Shown here: positions 34,094 through 46,659 of the stretch, one piece after another
Layout: every line of letters starts with the position of its first letter
How positions within the stretch are numbered: position 1 is the first letter of the stretch
DNA from: Andrena cerasifolii
Taxonomy: Eukaryota; Arthropoda; Insecta; Hymenoptera; Andrenidae
Reading direction: 5' to 3'
Assembly: GCF_050908995.1 (NCBI RefSeq)
Contig: NC_135119.1
Span: 21,853,001 to 21,917,000, forward strand
Length of the DNA stretch: 64,000 nucleotides
Made by a program: the position numbers and the translations under genes
The notes under the pieces: generated by a model
The model's database searches: none
The model's input: only the letters and a program-made list of their open reading frames with translations
Told to the model about the DNA's origin: nothing

Positions 34094-36161
34094 TGTAGGA
34101 ATTCTTCAGCCACACATCCTACAAGTCCCGAGCCCTTTCTCTATCATCATCCCCCACGCTCCTTTCCCAAACAACAAACGTCTCCGCATCACCGGAGTAC
34201 AGAATTTTCCGAACACGAAGAGCTGTGACCGTGACGCGATCGTGGACGATATTTTTCTCCCCTCTCGACGTGGGCGATAACACGGCGCGATATCCCTTGT
34301 CGTGGAAGCGCAGAGACGACCAAAGGGAGCGGAGTCTGCGGGTCGATTATCGGGGGAAAATCCGGTTTTTACATGGTGCTCGGTCGCGCTGGAATTAATC
34401 TCTTTTCGGTGGAGGGTGGACGGAGCCGTCGGCCTGTGAAGGGGAGCAGAGGTGGAGGACACGTCACCGCGGGAAGAGGGACGCTTTCTGGGCCCTCTCA
34501 AAGCAATCCTCCACGCTCTGCGCCGAAACAATGCCGGGGCTGTGAGCTCGCCCGAGCATGAGACAGAATGGAACGGAACCTGTTGCAGCCGTACGTCAAC
34601 GGCGCCACGGGAAATTGGATTTTTTAGAGCGGCCATAGTGCCTGAGCCGGCAGGGTAACGCTGTTGCTGGATGCGTTTCTCGTGTTCGCGAACGCGCCGC
34701 ACGGTCGCTTATGCTCCACGCCGAATCTCTCTCTCCCTTTGTACACGCGATACGCAAACGAGATACGCGGCTGGTCAACCTTATTACCGCGATCCCGGCT
34801 ACCTTCCGCCCTCCGGGGAGGAAAGAAAGATACACGGGTTACGGGGCCACGGTGGACAAGCGGGCGATGTTTGCGGGCGACGAGCTTCACTGTGTTTTAA
34901 ACGTTGCTCCGTTGCTTTATGTTTGACGGGGACGCTTGAAGTCGCACGGACGAGCAGGATATTGTGTTTGAATAACGTAGACCGCGAGTGGATGGGAGAA
35001 GTCCTACGCAGGAGGGTGGAAAGTTTATTCGAGTCAGAGGGGAAACAGTTAATTCGGGGGATATAGTGCACGTAGGGTTACCGGATCCAAAAATGAAAAA
35101 GGAGGACAATCTATTAAGTCTGAAATCGTTTGAAAAGTAGGACGTTCCCCTTTTTCATTTTTGGACCTGGTAAATAGTCATGGAATTTTGCCGGGTGAAG
35201 CCGAGGCGAGTGAATATAACAAAAGAGGAGATTTTTAGGTGATAGGAGGGCATTGCATTTCAGTAAAGAAAGGAGGACTCGTCGTCCGTTTGGATACCAT
35301 ATAGTAGCTCTAAGTGCACGGTAAGATTCTAAGCTGAAGTACCTGATCCCTCGCACGAATGATTAATGCCGCCGAGCATGCACCAACGACCGCTATCCAG
35401 CAATCATTTCGGTAATGCGTAATAGCAGCGACGTAACTGCAATTATAGTTCGCACGTAATCTTCCCCGTCTCTGTTCCGCGCTGTAACAACTGGCAGTCG
35501 CGCGGGAAACGGCATATCTCGGCCTGCGAACCTACCTAATCTCGGAGACATGGCTAATAACAAGCCAGAGATACCGTGATGCGTGCACATCAACAGATAT
35601 TACAACGAGCATAACGTATTTCGACCCAGTTATCGGACGCCAACCTCGCCTGCGACGACCGCTTTCACGTAGGACGAGAAGCCACCAGATGCTTCGCCGT
35701 CGACTTTCCAGGCTCAATCCGAATCCCGGTTTTCTAGAGGAAATTTCGGAACGTACATAGCTGCTGGAGAGCCAACTTGTCGCCGGGTGATGTATGGCGA
35801 CAAGTCTGTTGCTCCTGGCACTATACGAGGGTGGATTGGAAACTTCGCGGTCTAACACAGAAGGAGCGTATTAAGAATCTTGTTTTTACGCTATTTCTCG
35901 ACTTGGGTACTCACCTTTCAAATCTCGAGACCGTGGAGAGACGATTTTTCGATTGGTGTCTTGTTTTGTTCTTTATTAACGAAGGAAGATGAAAACTTAT
36001 GTCGAAAATCGTATGCTTGACTTTGAGTAGCTACCACTTTTCGAAAAATATATTTTTTTTTTTAAAAAAGCGACGACAAGTACTAGATATATTCGTGCGA
36101 AATTCTATTCAAATCGGTTCAGTAATCTCTGAGATACTTTTGGTACCACAAATGCTGTAAC
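34094..36161. other. Unassigned GC-rich non-coding stretch
   Basis: GC-rich from 34100 to 35070 with a long minus-strand frame (34106-34702) that is Arg/Ser/Pro-rich and shadowed by frames on the other strand, so probably not a gene. It contains the inverted repeat at 35078-35173. Confidence 0.4.
35078..35173. repeat. 25-bp inverted repeat
   Basis: Arms at 35078-35102 and 35149-35173 are complementary at 23 of 25 positions (core TCCAAAAATGAAAAAGG), with a 46-bp spacer. A GGAGGAC motif near the left arm recurs at about 35273, so this may be one end of a decayed hAT-like element. Confidence 0.6.
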
Positions 36162-36163
36162 TA

Positions 36164-36403
36164 AGGTGAATGTCCCCATTTCTGCTCATTTTGTATTTTT
36201 CTTATTATTATAAGCGTTATATTTAATTACAAATTACTAGTAGTTAAACATCTTGAAATATCTTTCTTAAATAGTTTTCGACTGGTTGATTTATTATTAA
36301 AGAATTAATCAATTACTCTGCAAATTTTCATCACAAACAAATTTTTTACACCTTCTTTCTGACGAGTTACCCCTTAAATCAGCAGAAATTGGGACATTCA
36401 CCT
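36164..36403 (+). mobile_element. MITE, family with AGGTGAATGTCCC ends, copy 3
   Basis: TA flanks (36162-36163 and 36404-36405) and ends AGGTGAATGTCCCCATTTCT and GGGACATTCACCT. It is collinear with 21117-21505 but lacks roughly 150 bp of the middle, an internal deletion between TATAAGCGTTA and TATTTAATTACAAAT. Confidence 0.85.
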
Positions 36404-36405
36404 TA

Positions 36406-38493
36406 TGAAGAGCTATGCCACCATTTCATAAGATATCAAATATCTTTCCCAAGATAATACAGCGCAATCTATACACAACAAGGTGTATATCCTGACTTTT
36501 AAATATGAGGTTCCTTTATATGCAAAAAAAAATCATAAAAATAACCCTGTTTTCTCATCTGTCAAGAGTATGTACCTCCTTAAAAATTCTGTTTTCAAAT
36601 CGTTTTTCTTTCCCTACTACCTCTTTCAAATCTCCAAACTCGCTGCATCGATGTCGTAACGCCGCGATCCGGACCCGGTAAAAAATTTCTCATCCTGGTC
36701 TGCGAAATATATTTTTTAATCCACCCTCGCATGCCCTGTGATATCGCGTAAAGGGAGCCGTGCAATTTTTAGTAAAAAGTGTCTCTACCTGACCCCTGTA
36801 GGTTGTGCAAGTGAATCCTTAATTATTATGCTGAATTATTTGAAACCCATAAGGCAGATGATTGCAGGTGCTCATGTTCCTAGAAGCTCACCCCGTATAA
36901 TAAACTTCGCAACGGTACAGGGGCGTGTGTATACGAGGATCGAAAGGGAGGGCCGGTGAAAAACTCATCGTTTACACGTTTTCTGGGCGGGGAAGCGATC
37001 GGTATGCAGGGTGGCACCGGGGAAGACGTCGTCGTGCATGTAAAACACTTGCCTCGCATTATCCGTGGCCGCGTTGTTACTTTCCGTGGCGACGGCGCGT
37101 CCTCCGCCATGCATCTCGCGATGCGCATCGGTTGCACATTCCGGCTGCGACGCGGGCCCTTGATAGAATTACGTGCGCCAGCCACAATAACGATGTTCCT
37201 GTTTAGTCGGCATTACTTATATTAGGTCGAGAAGTTACGGGAGCCGTGTCTCGTCGCCTCGTCCGCAGCCAGTTCTGCAACTGCAATTGCATTTTCGTTC
37301 CGCCCGTGTATCCGTTGCTTGCATTATGATGGGGCGCGTGACGGCTCGCCCAGAGCTGTCTGCCCGACTCCGGCGTTTCTGGCTCAGGTATTTTTTGGCA
37401 CCTGGCGAACTATGATGGTTATTTCGCGTGCATCGCGTTGAATCATTTGGCGCCCCGCTGCGCCGTGATTATGCACGCGACAGAAAGGACCTTGTTTCGG
37501 GGAGCAGCTTCTAATTAATCAAAGCGTAACACCTTTCCAGCAAAAGGCGTAATACAATCGTGTCACGTCCTAGTCGCCTGTTGTGTCATAACACAGTTGT
37601 TCCGGGTCGACAACCGAGTCCTCGAGGCATCGAATTTCCAAAGTCGTGTAAAAAGTCGCGCAGGGAGGGGAAAAGGACCGTGCACCAAAAATTCCTTTCT
37701 GTCGCCTTTAGCACGTGAACTCTGAAGTATCCTCGAGGATGTGGCGCGACGACGCGATCGGTAGTTAACGATGCCGAACTTTCGAGATGCCGGACTGGCG
37801 AATAAGTTCGCAAACCGTAATCAAATCAAACGAATGCCTGCGGTGAATTCCGCGGGCCAGGAGGGCGGGAGGGGGGGCTAGGGCGGCTCCGTTAATTGCC
37901 GTGTTGATATCACGGCAAATTTGGAATTCGGTTTGACGGAGAAACGGAGTAATTAGCCGTTGAATGTCGCGAGGCAGTTTCCCCGAATGCGGAGGGATGC
38001 ATCTTGTTTGCCAGCAGGGACGCGAGGGAGATTGCACTTTGACAACCTGCTCGTGCCAACGTAAACCGTGTCAGAGGCACGTGCACTGAACGCGGCATGT
38101 TTTATCTTTCATACGCAGTAAAAACTCCATGCCCTTTCATTACTTCTGAAAGCATCTGCCGCGGATTCTCTCCGGTAGACACTCGGGTTAATTGGATCGG
38201 CTAATTCTCTAAATAAAATTACAGGCACGAGGACACGCTCACTCGGGGTAGTTACAGAACTTGCTTATAATTTATGCGAAATGTTGCAAGCCGTCTCCCC
38301 GTGCACCTTCTTTCGTACACTCTCACGGTAATTGGCGCATTAAACCAGCGTCGTTTAAGAGTTAGGTGCGTTGCTAATTGCTGGCAATGGACATTTGTTG
38401 ACTAAGCAAGGTGAAGTGATATAGGCAGATTTGAGAACGCAAATCTCAACGTTTTGCGAGGTTTTTTTATTCTCCAAAAGTGTAACTTCGTCT
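36406..38493. other. Unassigned non-coding stretch with one G-quadruplex-type tract
   Basis: AT-rich to about 36700, then CpG-rich. The frame at 36956-37225 looks protein-like at first glance (VVVHVKHLPRIIRGRVVTF) but has frames open opposite it and no splice context I can define. A G-rich tract is at 37863-37883. Confidence 0.4.
37863..37883 (+). other. G-quadruplex-type tract
   Basis: G-runs of 3, 3, 7 and 3 are separated by loops of 1, 1 and 3 bases, satisfying the standard sequence rule for a stable quadruplex on the plus strand. Confidence 0.65.
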
Positions 38494-38497
38494 TTAA

Positions 38498-39205
38498 GGG
38501 GGAACACCACTGTGACGGCCGGAAAAGTAAGTCATTCTTAAGAATTTTTTTCAGGAATAATATACAGTTTTCACAGAAAATTTTGATTACCTACCTTTAG
38601 TACGCTGTCTTAAGAGGCTATACAGAAAAATAAATAAATAGGAAAACACCTATAAGTTTTAATATATTAATTAATCTTCTAGACCCCCCCACGCGAGCTG
38701 GTCGAAGGTGTAACTATGGAACAGCAGGTCCGAAATCAAATTTATTTTTTTTTTATAAACTATATGAGTGTAGTTTCCGTTGTACGTACCGATTTCTTAA
38801 ACAAATTATTTTTGTAAAAATGGTGCGCCTTAGAAGAAAAGTTTCGAAAATCCGCGAATAAGATAGACAGCTCTTCGAGCGTATTTAAAAAAAATTGTTT
38901 TCAATCAAAGAATCCGTACGTACAACGGAAACTACACTCATATAGTTTATAAAAAAAAAATGAAATTTAATTTCGGACCTGCTGTTCCATAGTTACACCT
39001 TCGACCACCTCGCGTCGGGGGGTCTAGAAGATTAATTAATATATTAAAATTTACGGATGTTTTTGTATTTATTTTTTTGTATAGTCTCTTAAGACAGCGT
39101 ACTAAAGGTAGGTAATAACAATTGTTTTATGAAAACTGTAAATTATTCCTGAAAAAAATTCTTAAAAATGGCTTACTTTTCCGGCCGTCACAGTGGTGTT
39201 CCCCC
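38498..39205. mobile_element. TTAA-flanked foldback element (piggyBac- or Kolobok-type MITE)
   Basis: The ends GGGGGAACACCACTGTGACG and the exact complement are flanked by TTAA (38494-38497 and 39206-39209). The arms are long: roughly 38498-38795 pairs with 38910-39205, passing through ACAGCAGGTCCGAAAT, TATAGTTTATAAAAAA and GTTTCCGTTGTACGTAC, leaving a loop of about 110 bp. No coding capacity is visible. Confidence 0.85.
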
Positions 39206-39209
39206 TTAA

Positions 39210-40044
39210 TATTCTCACGGTTCAACCCTCCGTGCTCGTGTGCACCGAAAACCTAATACGTCTGCAAAGTGGCGATGAAAGTAGCAAGCTTATCCCGTAT
39301 TTGGAGTAAGTGTGACTAAATTCAATATTCCGGACAAAACGTTGCGAAGATCGAGCTTGAGGAGCATCGTGTAAAGCTGCGGTATAAACACTTACCGTCA
39401 AGATTAATTGGAAAAGATTCGACGAACCGTGGATAAGAAATTCAGCAGCGATACGCCATCCCCCTTCTCGGTGAATTAAACGGAGAAGCAGTGGAAACGG
39501 CGAAGGCAGGTTTTATTCCGGCAGAGACGATCGTAGGAAATTAAACATCGATCGGGCTTCACGAGGAATAGCTCGCGGGTATGGCAGCTTCGTCGCTTCT
39601 GCATTAAATTCGAAGACGTTACGGGGCGAAGTCGTATAATTCTACCCGTATAATCCATATATCCACTGCCTATCTATTCTCGGATTGTTATTCGCCCGAC
39701 TCAGGCAGTTCGAGCCGCGGCACTAAAATCGAGATATTGCGCCTTGTAAACCGACTATATCCCTCGGATGGATTATGTGCTAACTCAAGGAGCTTACTCG
39801 CTGACTTAATAATCCTTCTTGTAAATCAACCACCCTCCAGTACCGACGATATCGTTTCATACTTTAACGGAGCCCCAGCTATTACGCGCCTTTCTACTCC
39901 TCGTGAAAGGATAAATATCGAAAATTTTCATCTCGGATGGCTTGATAGCGCTAACGGAGTCGATGGTTCGTCTTCTTAGCATCCAGAGAATTCGTGGAGT
40001 CACGTATTTGATAAAGTAATGAATAATGTTCGGTGGTAGTGACT
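39210..40044. other. Unassigned non-coding stretch
   Basis: Mixed composition. The frame at 39737-39979 has no recognisable domain. Confidence 0.4.
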
Positions 40045-40046
40045 TA

Positions 40047-40399
40047 CAGTGACTCGCATTAATATTCGGACATTTTTTAAAATCGCATAACTTTTTTAGA
40101 ATTGGTCCAAACGACTTGAGTTTTTTTCAGAAGCTAGAAGGATTAGTTTGCTAAATGACGTATTTGGTCGTTTTGAAAAAAAATGTATTTGGTCGGAATA
40201 GCGAAAAAAATAGGTATAAAGCTCGACCTTTACTATTCTTTTCGCTATTCCAACCAAATACATTTTTTTTCAAAACGACGAAACGCGTCATTTAGCAAAC
40301 TAATCCTTCTAGCTTCTCAAAAAAGCTCAAGTCGTTTGGACCAATTCTAAAAAAGTTATGCGATTTTAAAAAGTGTCCGAATATTAATGCGAGTCACTG
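40047..40399. mobile_element. Full-length foldback Tc1/mariner-like MITE, copy 2
   Basis: Near-identical to 33713-34064: same CAGTGACTCGCATTAATATT ends, TA flanks (40045-40046 and 40400-40401) and the same palindromic architecture. The centre here reads AAAGCTCGACCTTT, so the central palindrome has one mismatch. Confidence 0.88.
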
Positions 40400-40401
40400 T
40401 A

Positions 40402-42171
40402 TGTAGGAAATATAGAATACAAAGTTTGAAGGTTCAAGACTTGCTGATCGAAATCAGGGTGAGATATTATATTCTCTAGAGAAAGTTAAGTGACATTCTT
40501 CAATTGTATTTGAATGATTTTATGAACATTTAATGAGAACGTTCTCGTTAAATGGAGATTATATGTTGCGTGGCCGGTAATAGTTTAATCTCCAGCTGAC
40601 TTGGTTACGCATTAATGGCCCCTGTTTAATCACGTCTGTCCGTGGTAATATCGAACTTTAAACACAGCTGACGAAATAGGATACGCGTGTGTGTATGCAC
40701 GCGCGGGGCAGGAGCTTGAAGTAAACTCCCAGAGTTTAAGTTCAGAAGTGATGATTTTGATTAAGTTCGGTTATATTCTACAAGATTGCTTCAGGTTTGG
40801 CGAAGCATATTAGATTGCCAACTTAGCTGAAGCTACTCTGGATTAAAGCACGAGTGTTACACTGAATTCTCAAGCCCCGAGAATAATTGAAAAATGATTC
40901 GAACCACAGAACTATTATGCGCCGAACGTTTTACTTACACGTAAGCGGTAATTTGTCCGTGACCTGCCGTCAGCCTAACCCCATAATTTTACGCGACACG
41001 ATGCACATTAAGATAGCATAATCTGGCCTGCTGTTAAATTTAAGGCTCGTAAGTTTCAACATTAATCTTCGGAAATAAAAATTCTAATTACCCCTGTTCG
41101 CCGCGAGACCCCGATTCCTCTTGTATTACAGAAACCCGCCATATTTCCTGCATCGCCACTCTCGCCCATGGAGAGGCGGAAAATTGAATATGAAAATAGT
41201 CTACCGCTCGCTCAGAATCAGGCACGGCTAAGGAATATTTCAGAACATCCGACGACAGCTGTGCGGTAAAATATTTACACGCGCTCGTAACTCGTACAGC
41301 GACTTGAAATTATCATGGGGGGGGGTAGCCGTCTTTGGGCGCGCGTGTCCCGCTCGCTTTTCCATTTTCTCGTTTCACTTCCATCCCTCCGAGCCGTCTC
41401 TCCCCCCGCCCCGCCGCACGTCGTCCTCGCTTCCCGCGGATTTACATAAGTCCACGAAAGTGTCAAATACCTTACACCGGCAGAAATAGCCTGTCAGATC
41501 GCGAGCATCCTTTCTTCGCCGACGCGAGATACGCCGGCGCATTTTTCTCCGAAACTGCATCCACCGCAAAGATTTGTGACGAATTAATATCGCGTTCCAG
41601 GCGATTCGCCCGTGAATTTCATTCGGGGGAAACACGGATTCGTTCTAGCCGCCTCGGATTGTTATGCTCCGTATAGTATTCGTAATGGCTGCTGCTTTTA
41701 GCCTAATTCAATTTATCAGGGCTTTTAGATTTCGCAACGCGCTGCTGTTTTCCATCCTGCGCTTTTATAAAACGGGTCGTACAGTCACGATCGTGACGCG
41801 CGGGAAATTATTCAAGAGTGATAACGAGTTACACGCTGACGATGCATAACGTTCTCCTGTCACATTAAGCTTTAATTCCTTATCTGTTACTGTTTTATCT
41901 GATTCTCGGGCTAAGTAATTGAAAAAAAAGGCAACGGGGAGTTATTATAATATGTACGTAGTCTGTTTGTCAACCGTGCTTTTACGAAAGATCGATTTTG
42001 TCTATAACAGAGTGCGCTGGAATTTTAAGCTCTTATCGTAATTAGATCCGATCGTAGATTCGTTCTCATGAATATCACGGTTGCATTAAATTCCAGGTTA
42101 GATATGCAATGATCTTAATGCAGGGTAATTTACGTATCCGTTCGAAGAGATCAATTTCATTCATTTTCTTC
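40402..42171. other. Unassigned non-coding stretch
   Basis: Mixed composition with a G-run at 41318-41326. Overlapping frames between 41275 and 41676 lie on both strands and show no domain. Confidence 0.4.
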
Positions 42172-42179
42172 GAATAGAC

Positions 42180-42393
42180 CAGGGCTGCGCAAGGAGCCGT
42201 TCTTAGCGCCTAGCTGCGAGCAACCAGCCGAGCGTCGAGCAGCCGAAATACATATACTTACGCTACGCGTTGAAGAGCGCGCAGCTACACTACTGCAGTT
42301 CTCCTCACTGATTCTACCGTTAGTACGCGACAGCTCGACGCTCGGCTGGTTGCTCGCTGGTAGGCGCTAAAAACGGCTCCTTGCGCAGCCCTG
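42180..42393. mobile_element. hAT MITE with perfect 8-bp target duplication
   Basis: The 214-bp element begins CAGGGCTGCGCAAGGAGCCG and ends with the complement, flanked by GAATAGAC at 42172-42179 and 42394-42401. The terminal inverted repeats extend about 60 bp, through AGCGCCTA and GCGAGCAACCAGCCGAGCGT, with few mismatches. Ends of CAGGG type and the 8-bp duplication place it in hAT. Confidence 0.92.
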
Positions 42394-42850
42394 GAATAGA
42401 CGATTTATTTTTCTGTCTCGAAATTCCATCGCACGTGCCGACGCGACATAATTTCCAGCGGAACGAATATCTTATTAGGCCAGGGAACTTGTGCATTCTT
42501 ATCTGCCGTTATTATCACACCCCGCTGTCGCGTGAGCGCAATTAAGCCCGAGTGCTTTCCTATCTCTGTAATATAACATCTCTGTAATACTTCTCCTCGC
42601 ACTTTCGCTTCCTACCTAGCCGATTCTTCTCCCGCATTTGCATAACTCCGTGGAAATTCCGCGGACGAACACCTGGTTCGGTTTTATCGGTCGACAAGCC
42701 CTCCTGCCGTTCCTTTCCTCTACGCTTGGCGCAACTTAAATTGATGAAACAAGACGGAAGACTACAGATGTCGATGTACTTCTGTTTCTTCTAGCGTTGT
42801 AATTAGGTATAAGTAGTCCGTCATACACTTTTGCTTATACTCATAATTAT

Positions 42851-43048
42851 GTGCCTCTTCTCTGTCAATTACGAATACCGACACTTGAAAGACGTAGATT
42901 CATAGCGGATTTATTTTTTAGTTATAAGATTACTAATCACGTTATTAAGTGCCTTGAAATTCTACAACTCTTTAGATTACATATCCCTCCTAAAAAACTT
43001 AGGCACCGTTCACTCTTATATAGAACATCATCGTACTCTAATGGGTAA
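42851..43048 (+). pseudogene. LINE polyprotein C-terminal fragment
   Basis: About 65 residues remain, with LRIPTLERRRFIADLFFSYK, a short ITNHVIKCLEIL segment and a basic LHIPPKKLRHR stretch before the stop. The order PTLE-x-RR, DLLFxYK, I-x-C-x-E-I-L and H-x-P-x-x-x-x-R is the usual C-terminal end of arthropod LINE ORF2 proteins, downstream of the reverse-transcriptase core. Everything upstream is gone. Compared with 5710-6096 it has a shorter tail and different residues, so it comes from another family. Confidence 0.72.
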
Positions 43049-43320
43049 ATACAATTAATTACAAATAAAAAAAATGTTCGATTTCTTCGACTGCTCATTT
43101 CATACATTTAGAACTAGAGTTATTAATCATATATGTAACTAGCTGCTATTTCGTTTTACATTGGCTTTTATGTGCTTATCACTATGTGACTTATTCAGCC
43201 ACCATATCGCGTATTACGTATGTAATTTTCTAATCTGTGCTTCATTTCTCAGTGTACACACCGCTGTATACTGATTTATCAAAGGGCTTCCGTTTAAATA
43301 AATAAATAAATAAATAAATA
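42851..43320 (+). mobile_element. 5'-truncated non-LTR retrotransposon with (AAAT)n tail
   Basis: A coding end (42851-43048) is followed by an AT-rich 3' UTR that finishes in five to six AAAT units at about 43297-43320. It is a different family from the TAA-tailed LINEs at 580-772, 5690-6326 and 59880-60128. The 5' edge is approximate. Confidence 0.7.
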
Positions 43321-45631
43321 TTATCTACGATGTCACAAATCAAATAGCGTTAGTACTTTATCAGATACTTCGCTATTCCAAATTACCAACAGTATTCCAA
43401 ATATGCTGCACTTCCTCTAGATAATACAAATATTCACTACTAACAAAATTAGAATCTTTCCAGATCAGGCACATCCGTGGCTGGTGATTTGCGACAGGAT
43501 TCCCGGGACTATTCGAAACAGATTCTCACAAGTACCTCTTCCCTTCGATCTCCCCCGATTCCCACGTGTCGCGCTTCCCTTTCAGGCCACTTATTCATTC
43601 AAAAGGGGCCACAAATGCGTGTCTTTCAGTGCTTCTAAAGGTCTGCGCACACATATCTGGTTCCACGCCGTCAGTGTCTATGATCTGTTTGCTCCAGCGT
43701 GAGTAACTGCCACGGGCAAGTGTGAACTGCTCTATTCTGAAAACAGGGAGACGATATTTTTCACCATTGACACCAACGCCACTGAACCGTCACGGCACTG
43801 GAACGTATGCGCAGACCTTAATACTCCACACCAACCCCTCCCTTATCAATCACAATCCCGCGGATAGAAGCCGCGACGCGGTTCCATCTCCATTCAAATC
43901 AGCGGCGTCAGGCGCAGACGTCGAGCCCGTCCGTCGTGCACAATTAATCCGGACAACTTCTAATTCGCGCGGCGCTTCTTCCACGTCGCAACCTTCATTT
44001 CCCTTCGCGGCTCCCAGATTTCCAGCCGCTTTCACGGATTTGCATAAGTCCGACGACCGGAGCGCGCCGAAGAACAAATACAGTGACGCACCGCGAATAT
44101 CTTATTAGGTCAGAAAGTTTTGATTTCGCGGACGTCTACGTGGCGCCGGGGGACCCGCCTCTTAAAACTGATCCCCCGGCGAATAGAATTATCCGCGGAG
44201 CGCCCGGGGGGGGGGCGCGCCGCGCTGCGGCGAAGAGAGGCCGGATAAATGGGATTCCGGCTGGCATCGACCCCCGGCGACAGATGTTTGATCTGTTGGA
44301 AAGTTGAGTTAGAACGGTGCTCGTCCGCGCTTCCTTACGGCCATGCTGTTTGCAGAGGAACGTGCAACGCCTCGCGAATCCTCGCCGAGTTTTGTGTCCG
44401 TTTCTGCGCGCACGTCTCTGCACAGCCCGACGCGTTCCTTTCCATTCGATTAAGGTTAGCAGGCGATTGAAACTCGCCCGTGAATGTTGCACGCTCGTAT
44501 TTTGCGGCGCACGGGTTTATTGGCCCACGGGAGCACCCGGAGTTTCGAAAAAATTCAATGAGATCCTCTCCATCTCGAATAGCAATACGTAGTTGGGCGA
44601 ACCGGAGTTTCAACGCAGGGGTGGACGTAGGATATCAATTATGCCGGGTAAGATTTTTATTAATTTCCTTGATTGAACGAAGATATCTCTGTGGCCTCCG
44701 TGAAGGGTCAGGTGTTGGTATGCGTCTACTTTTCCGCCAGCTTTCAAAGGGATGTTGGTTCGACGTCGCTAGAGTAACTTTGCGTTTGAACCCCGAGTGT
44801 TCGATGTCTTTAATTGATAGGTACTAGGTATGTTTATACAGCCTGTGCTATCGTAACAACGCACACACTTGCGCATATATGGGATCCAGTCTATTTACGT
44901 TCAAAGCGATCTAATATTGATCAGTGGTAGGTGGTGCCACTGCTGCTAGAGGCTGCTATTGCCAAATATGAAAACGATCTACTATTGCACGAACTGCAGC
45001 AGATATATTACATTCAGCGAGTTTAGAAGGCACTCTGCCCAAACTTTAAGCTTCCTATTGAAACGTTTGCTTGGCGGTCGAGCAGACCCTGAGGGTGTTT
45101 CAGTTTCACAGCTAATTTATATATGAAGCAAGTGGAATCGAGGTCCTGAAGGACGCGGTGCAAATCGCTCCCGAGCTTGTTTTTCCAGGGGACGATAAAA
45201 TATCCGCGTCAGAGGGTACGGGCGGGCTCCGATATTGCAACGCGATCGTTCCATCCACCGCAGGATCTCCTCCGCTATATCGCGGAATTAGTTTCTCCAA
45301 CAGTGACCGTCCGCGTTCTCGTGGCCAGAATGTTTCTCGGCGGTGTTTTTCAGCGGAAGAAACCACCCGAGGGAATTCCAAGGGAGCGCAATCCAACTCG
45401 ATGCACTCCCGTGCCGGGGCTCGGGAAACTCCCTTGTGGAAAAACAACGTCGAAGCCCTGACCTAACGTGTGCGCACGAGCGGCCAGTCTTCGCGTCTGC
45501 TAGCTATACAGTGGAAGCAAAATCTAGCGGTCGTTCGGGATCGCTTCAGTGATAATGCATCGTGGCAATCTCCGCGTCTACTGTTAGTTCACAGAGCTTC
45601 AGCTTTGGTATAACAGGCTTAACTAGGTGGA
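43321..45631. other. Unassigned non-coding stretch
   Basis: CpG-rich from 43480 to 44600 with a ten-G run at 44206-44215, then mixed. Overlapping frames at 43722-44108, 44136-44492 and 45112-45466 occur on both strands with no recognisable domain. Confidence 0.4.
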
Positions 45632-45633
45632 TA

Positions 45634-46657
45634 GGGTAATATGGGAAAGTTGCCGCACCTTACGTAAAATTGCCACTGTGTCACAAAATTTTGCAATGAA
45701 AATTTGTTCCGAGGATACATGTTATTAGATGAACATCTTATGCTACTACTAGCATTAAAGAAAATCAAAGTTTTAATATTTGTGAGCCTTGAAAAATTGA
45801 AACTAAAAATCATCCTTTTTTAGGAGAGATGCCGCACATGCGGGAGTGGTGCCGCATTTCGAAAAACGATTAATTTTCCATTTAAACTTGTTAATATTAA
45901 CTTCTCATTTAAAAAATAGTAAAAGCAAAGTAAAATTAAACATCTTTTTAATTTATGCAGTTATAAAATACAATAAATCTGGAAAAATATATAGGTGCAG
46001 ATATTATTTCTGCTTTTCTAAATTTAATTGTATATTCTTCTTCCTTTCATATTCGTTACACATAAAATAAAAATAAAACGTGACAAAAGAGTAAGAAGCC
46101 GACAAATATGTTTGGATTATCAGATTTGTCATTAAAAAATGAATAATTTGCCTTGAGATATCACGGTATTTATTTTGAAACACTTTTTTTGTATTTTTAA
46201 CATTAAGAACGTGATTTAGTCGACTTAGGTACCTTCCGATACAGTACGCTATCAATCCCGCATAAAAGTGCAGCATCTATCCAAAATGCCCCGGAGAAAC
46301 GCCGCACTTTCGTATTGCTAAGTGCTATGTCAAATGTGACCTATTCTAGCTGTGAAATATACCACAGAGTTCCTTTAACGTATTACAGAAGTTATATTGC
46401 GAAAAACTATGAATTTTTATCCACTACGATAGCAAAAATAAACTGGACGTATAACTATTGAAGCAAAGTGCGGTAGGCTTACCCCGAAAAATCTTTAAAA
46501 ATAGATAATAAGGGAAACATGTTCTCGCTTATTAATCTAACTTAAACTAACAGTCTAAAGCAAATAAAATCGACAGTGTTGAATTTTATTACCGATAACC
46601 CTGAAATACCGAAAGTGCGGCATCTTTCCCAGTACGGCATCTCTCCCATAATTACCT
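45634..46657. mobile_element. pogo-like non-autonomous element with repeated GCCGCAC motifs
   Basis: The ends GGGTAATATGGGAAAGTTGC and the inverted, slightly longer right end (ATGCCGTACTGGGAAAGATG on the complement) abut TA at 45632-45633 and 46658-46659. GCCGCA/TGCGGC motifs recur at about 45652, 45830, 45850, 46303, 46469, 46617 and 46635. The interior is very AT-rich and I recognise no transposase. The ending style matches 48668-49647 and 62920-63984. Confidence 0.65.
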
Positions 46658-46659
46658 TA

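Noticed and set aside
34106..34702. 198-codon minus-strand open frame
   Set aside because: The frame is Arg/Ser/Pro-rich with no domain, and overlapping frames are open on the other strand in GC-rich DNA. It is explained by low stop frequency.
36956..37225. Protein-like frame with VVVHVKHLPRIIRGRVVTF
   Set aside because: It looked like a beta-rich domain, but I know no family with this pattern, the frame is short, and antisense frames are equally open.
46004..46276. Candidate transposase frame within the 45634-46657 element
   Set aside because: AT-rich, Tyr/Phe/Asn-rich translation with no helix-turn-helix or DDE features.
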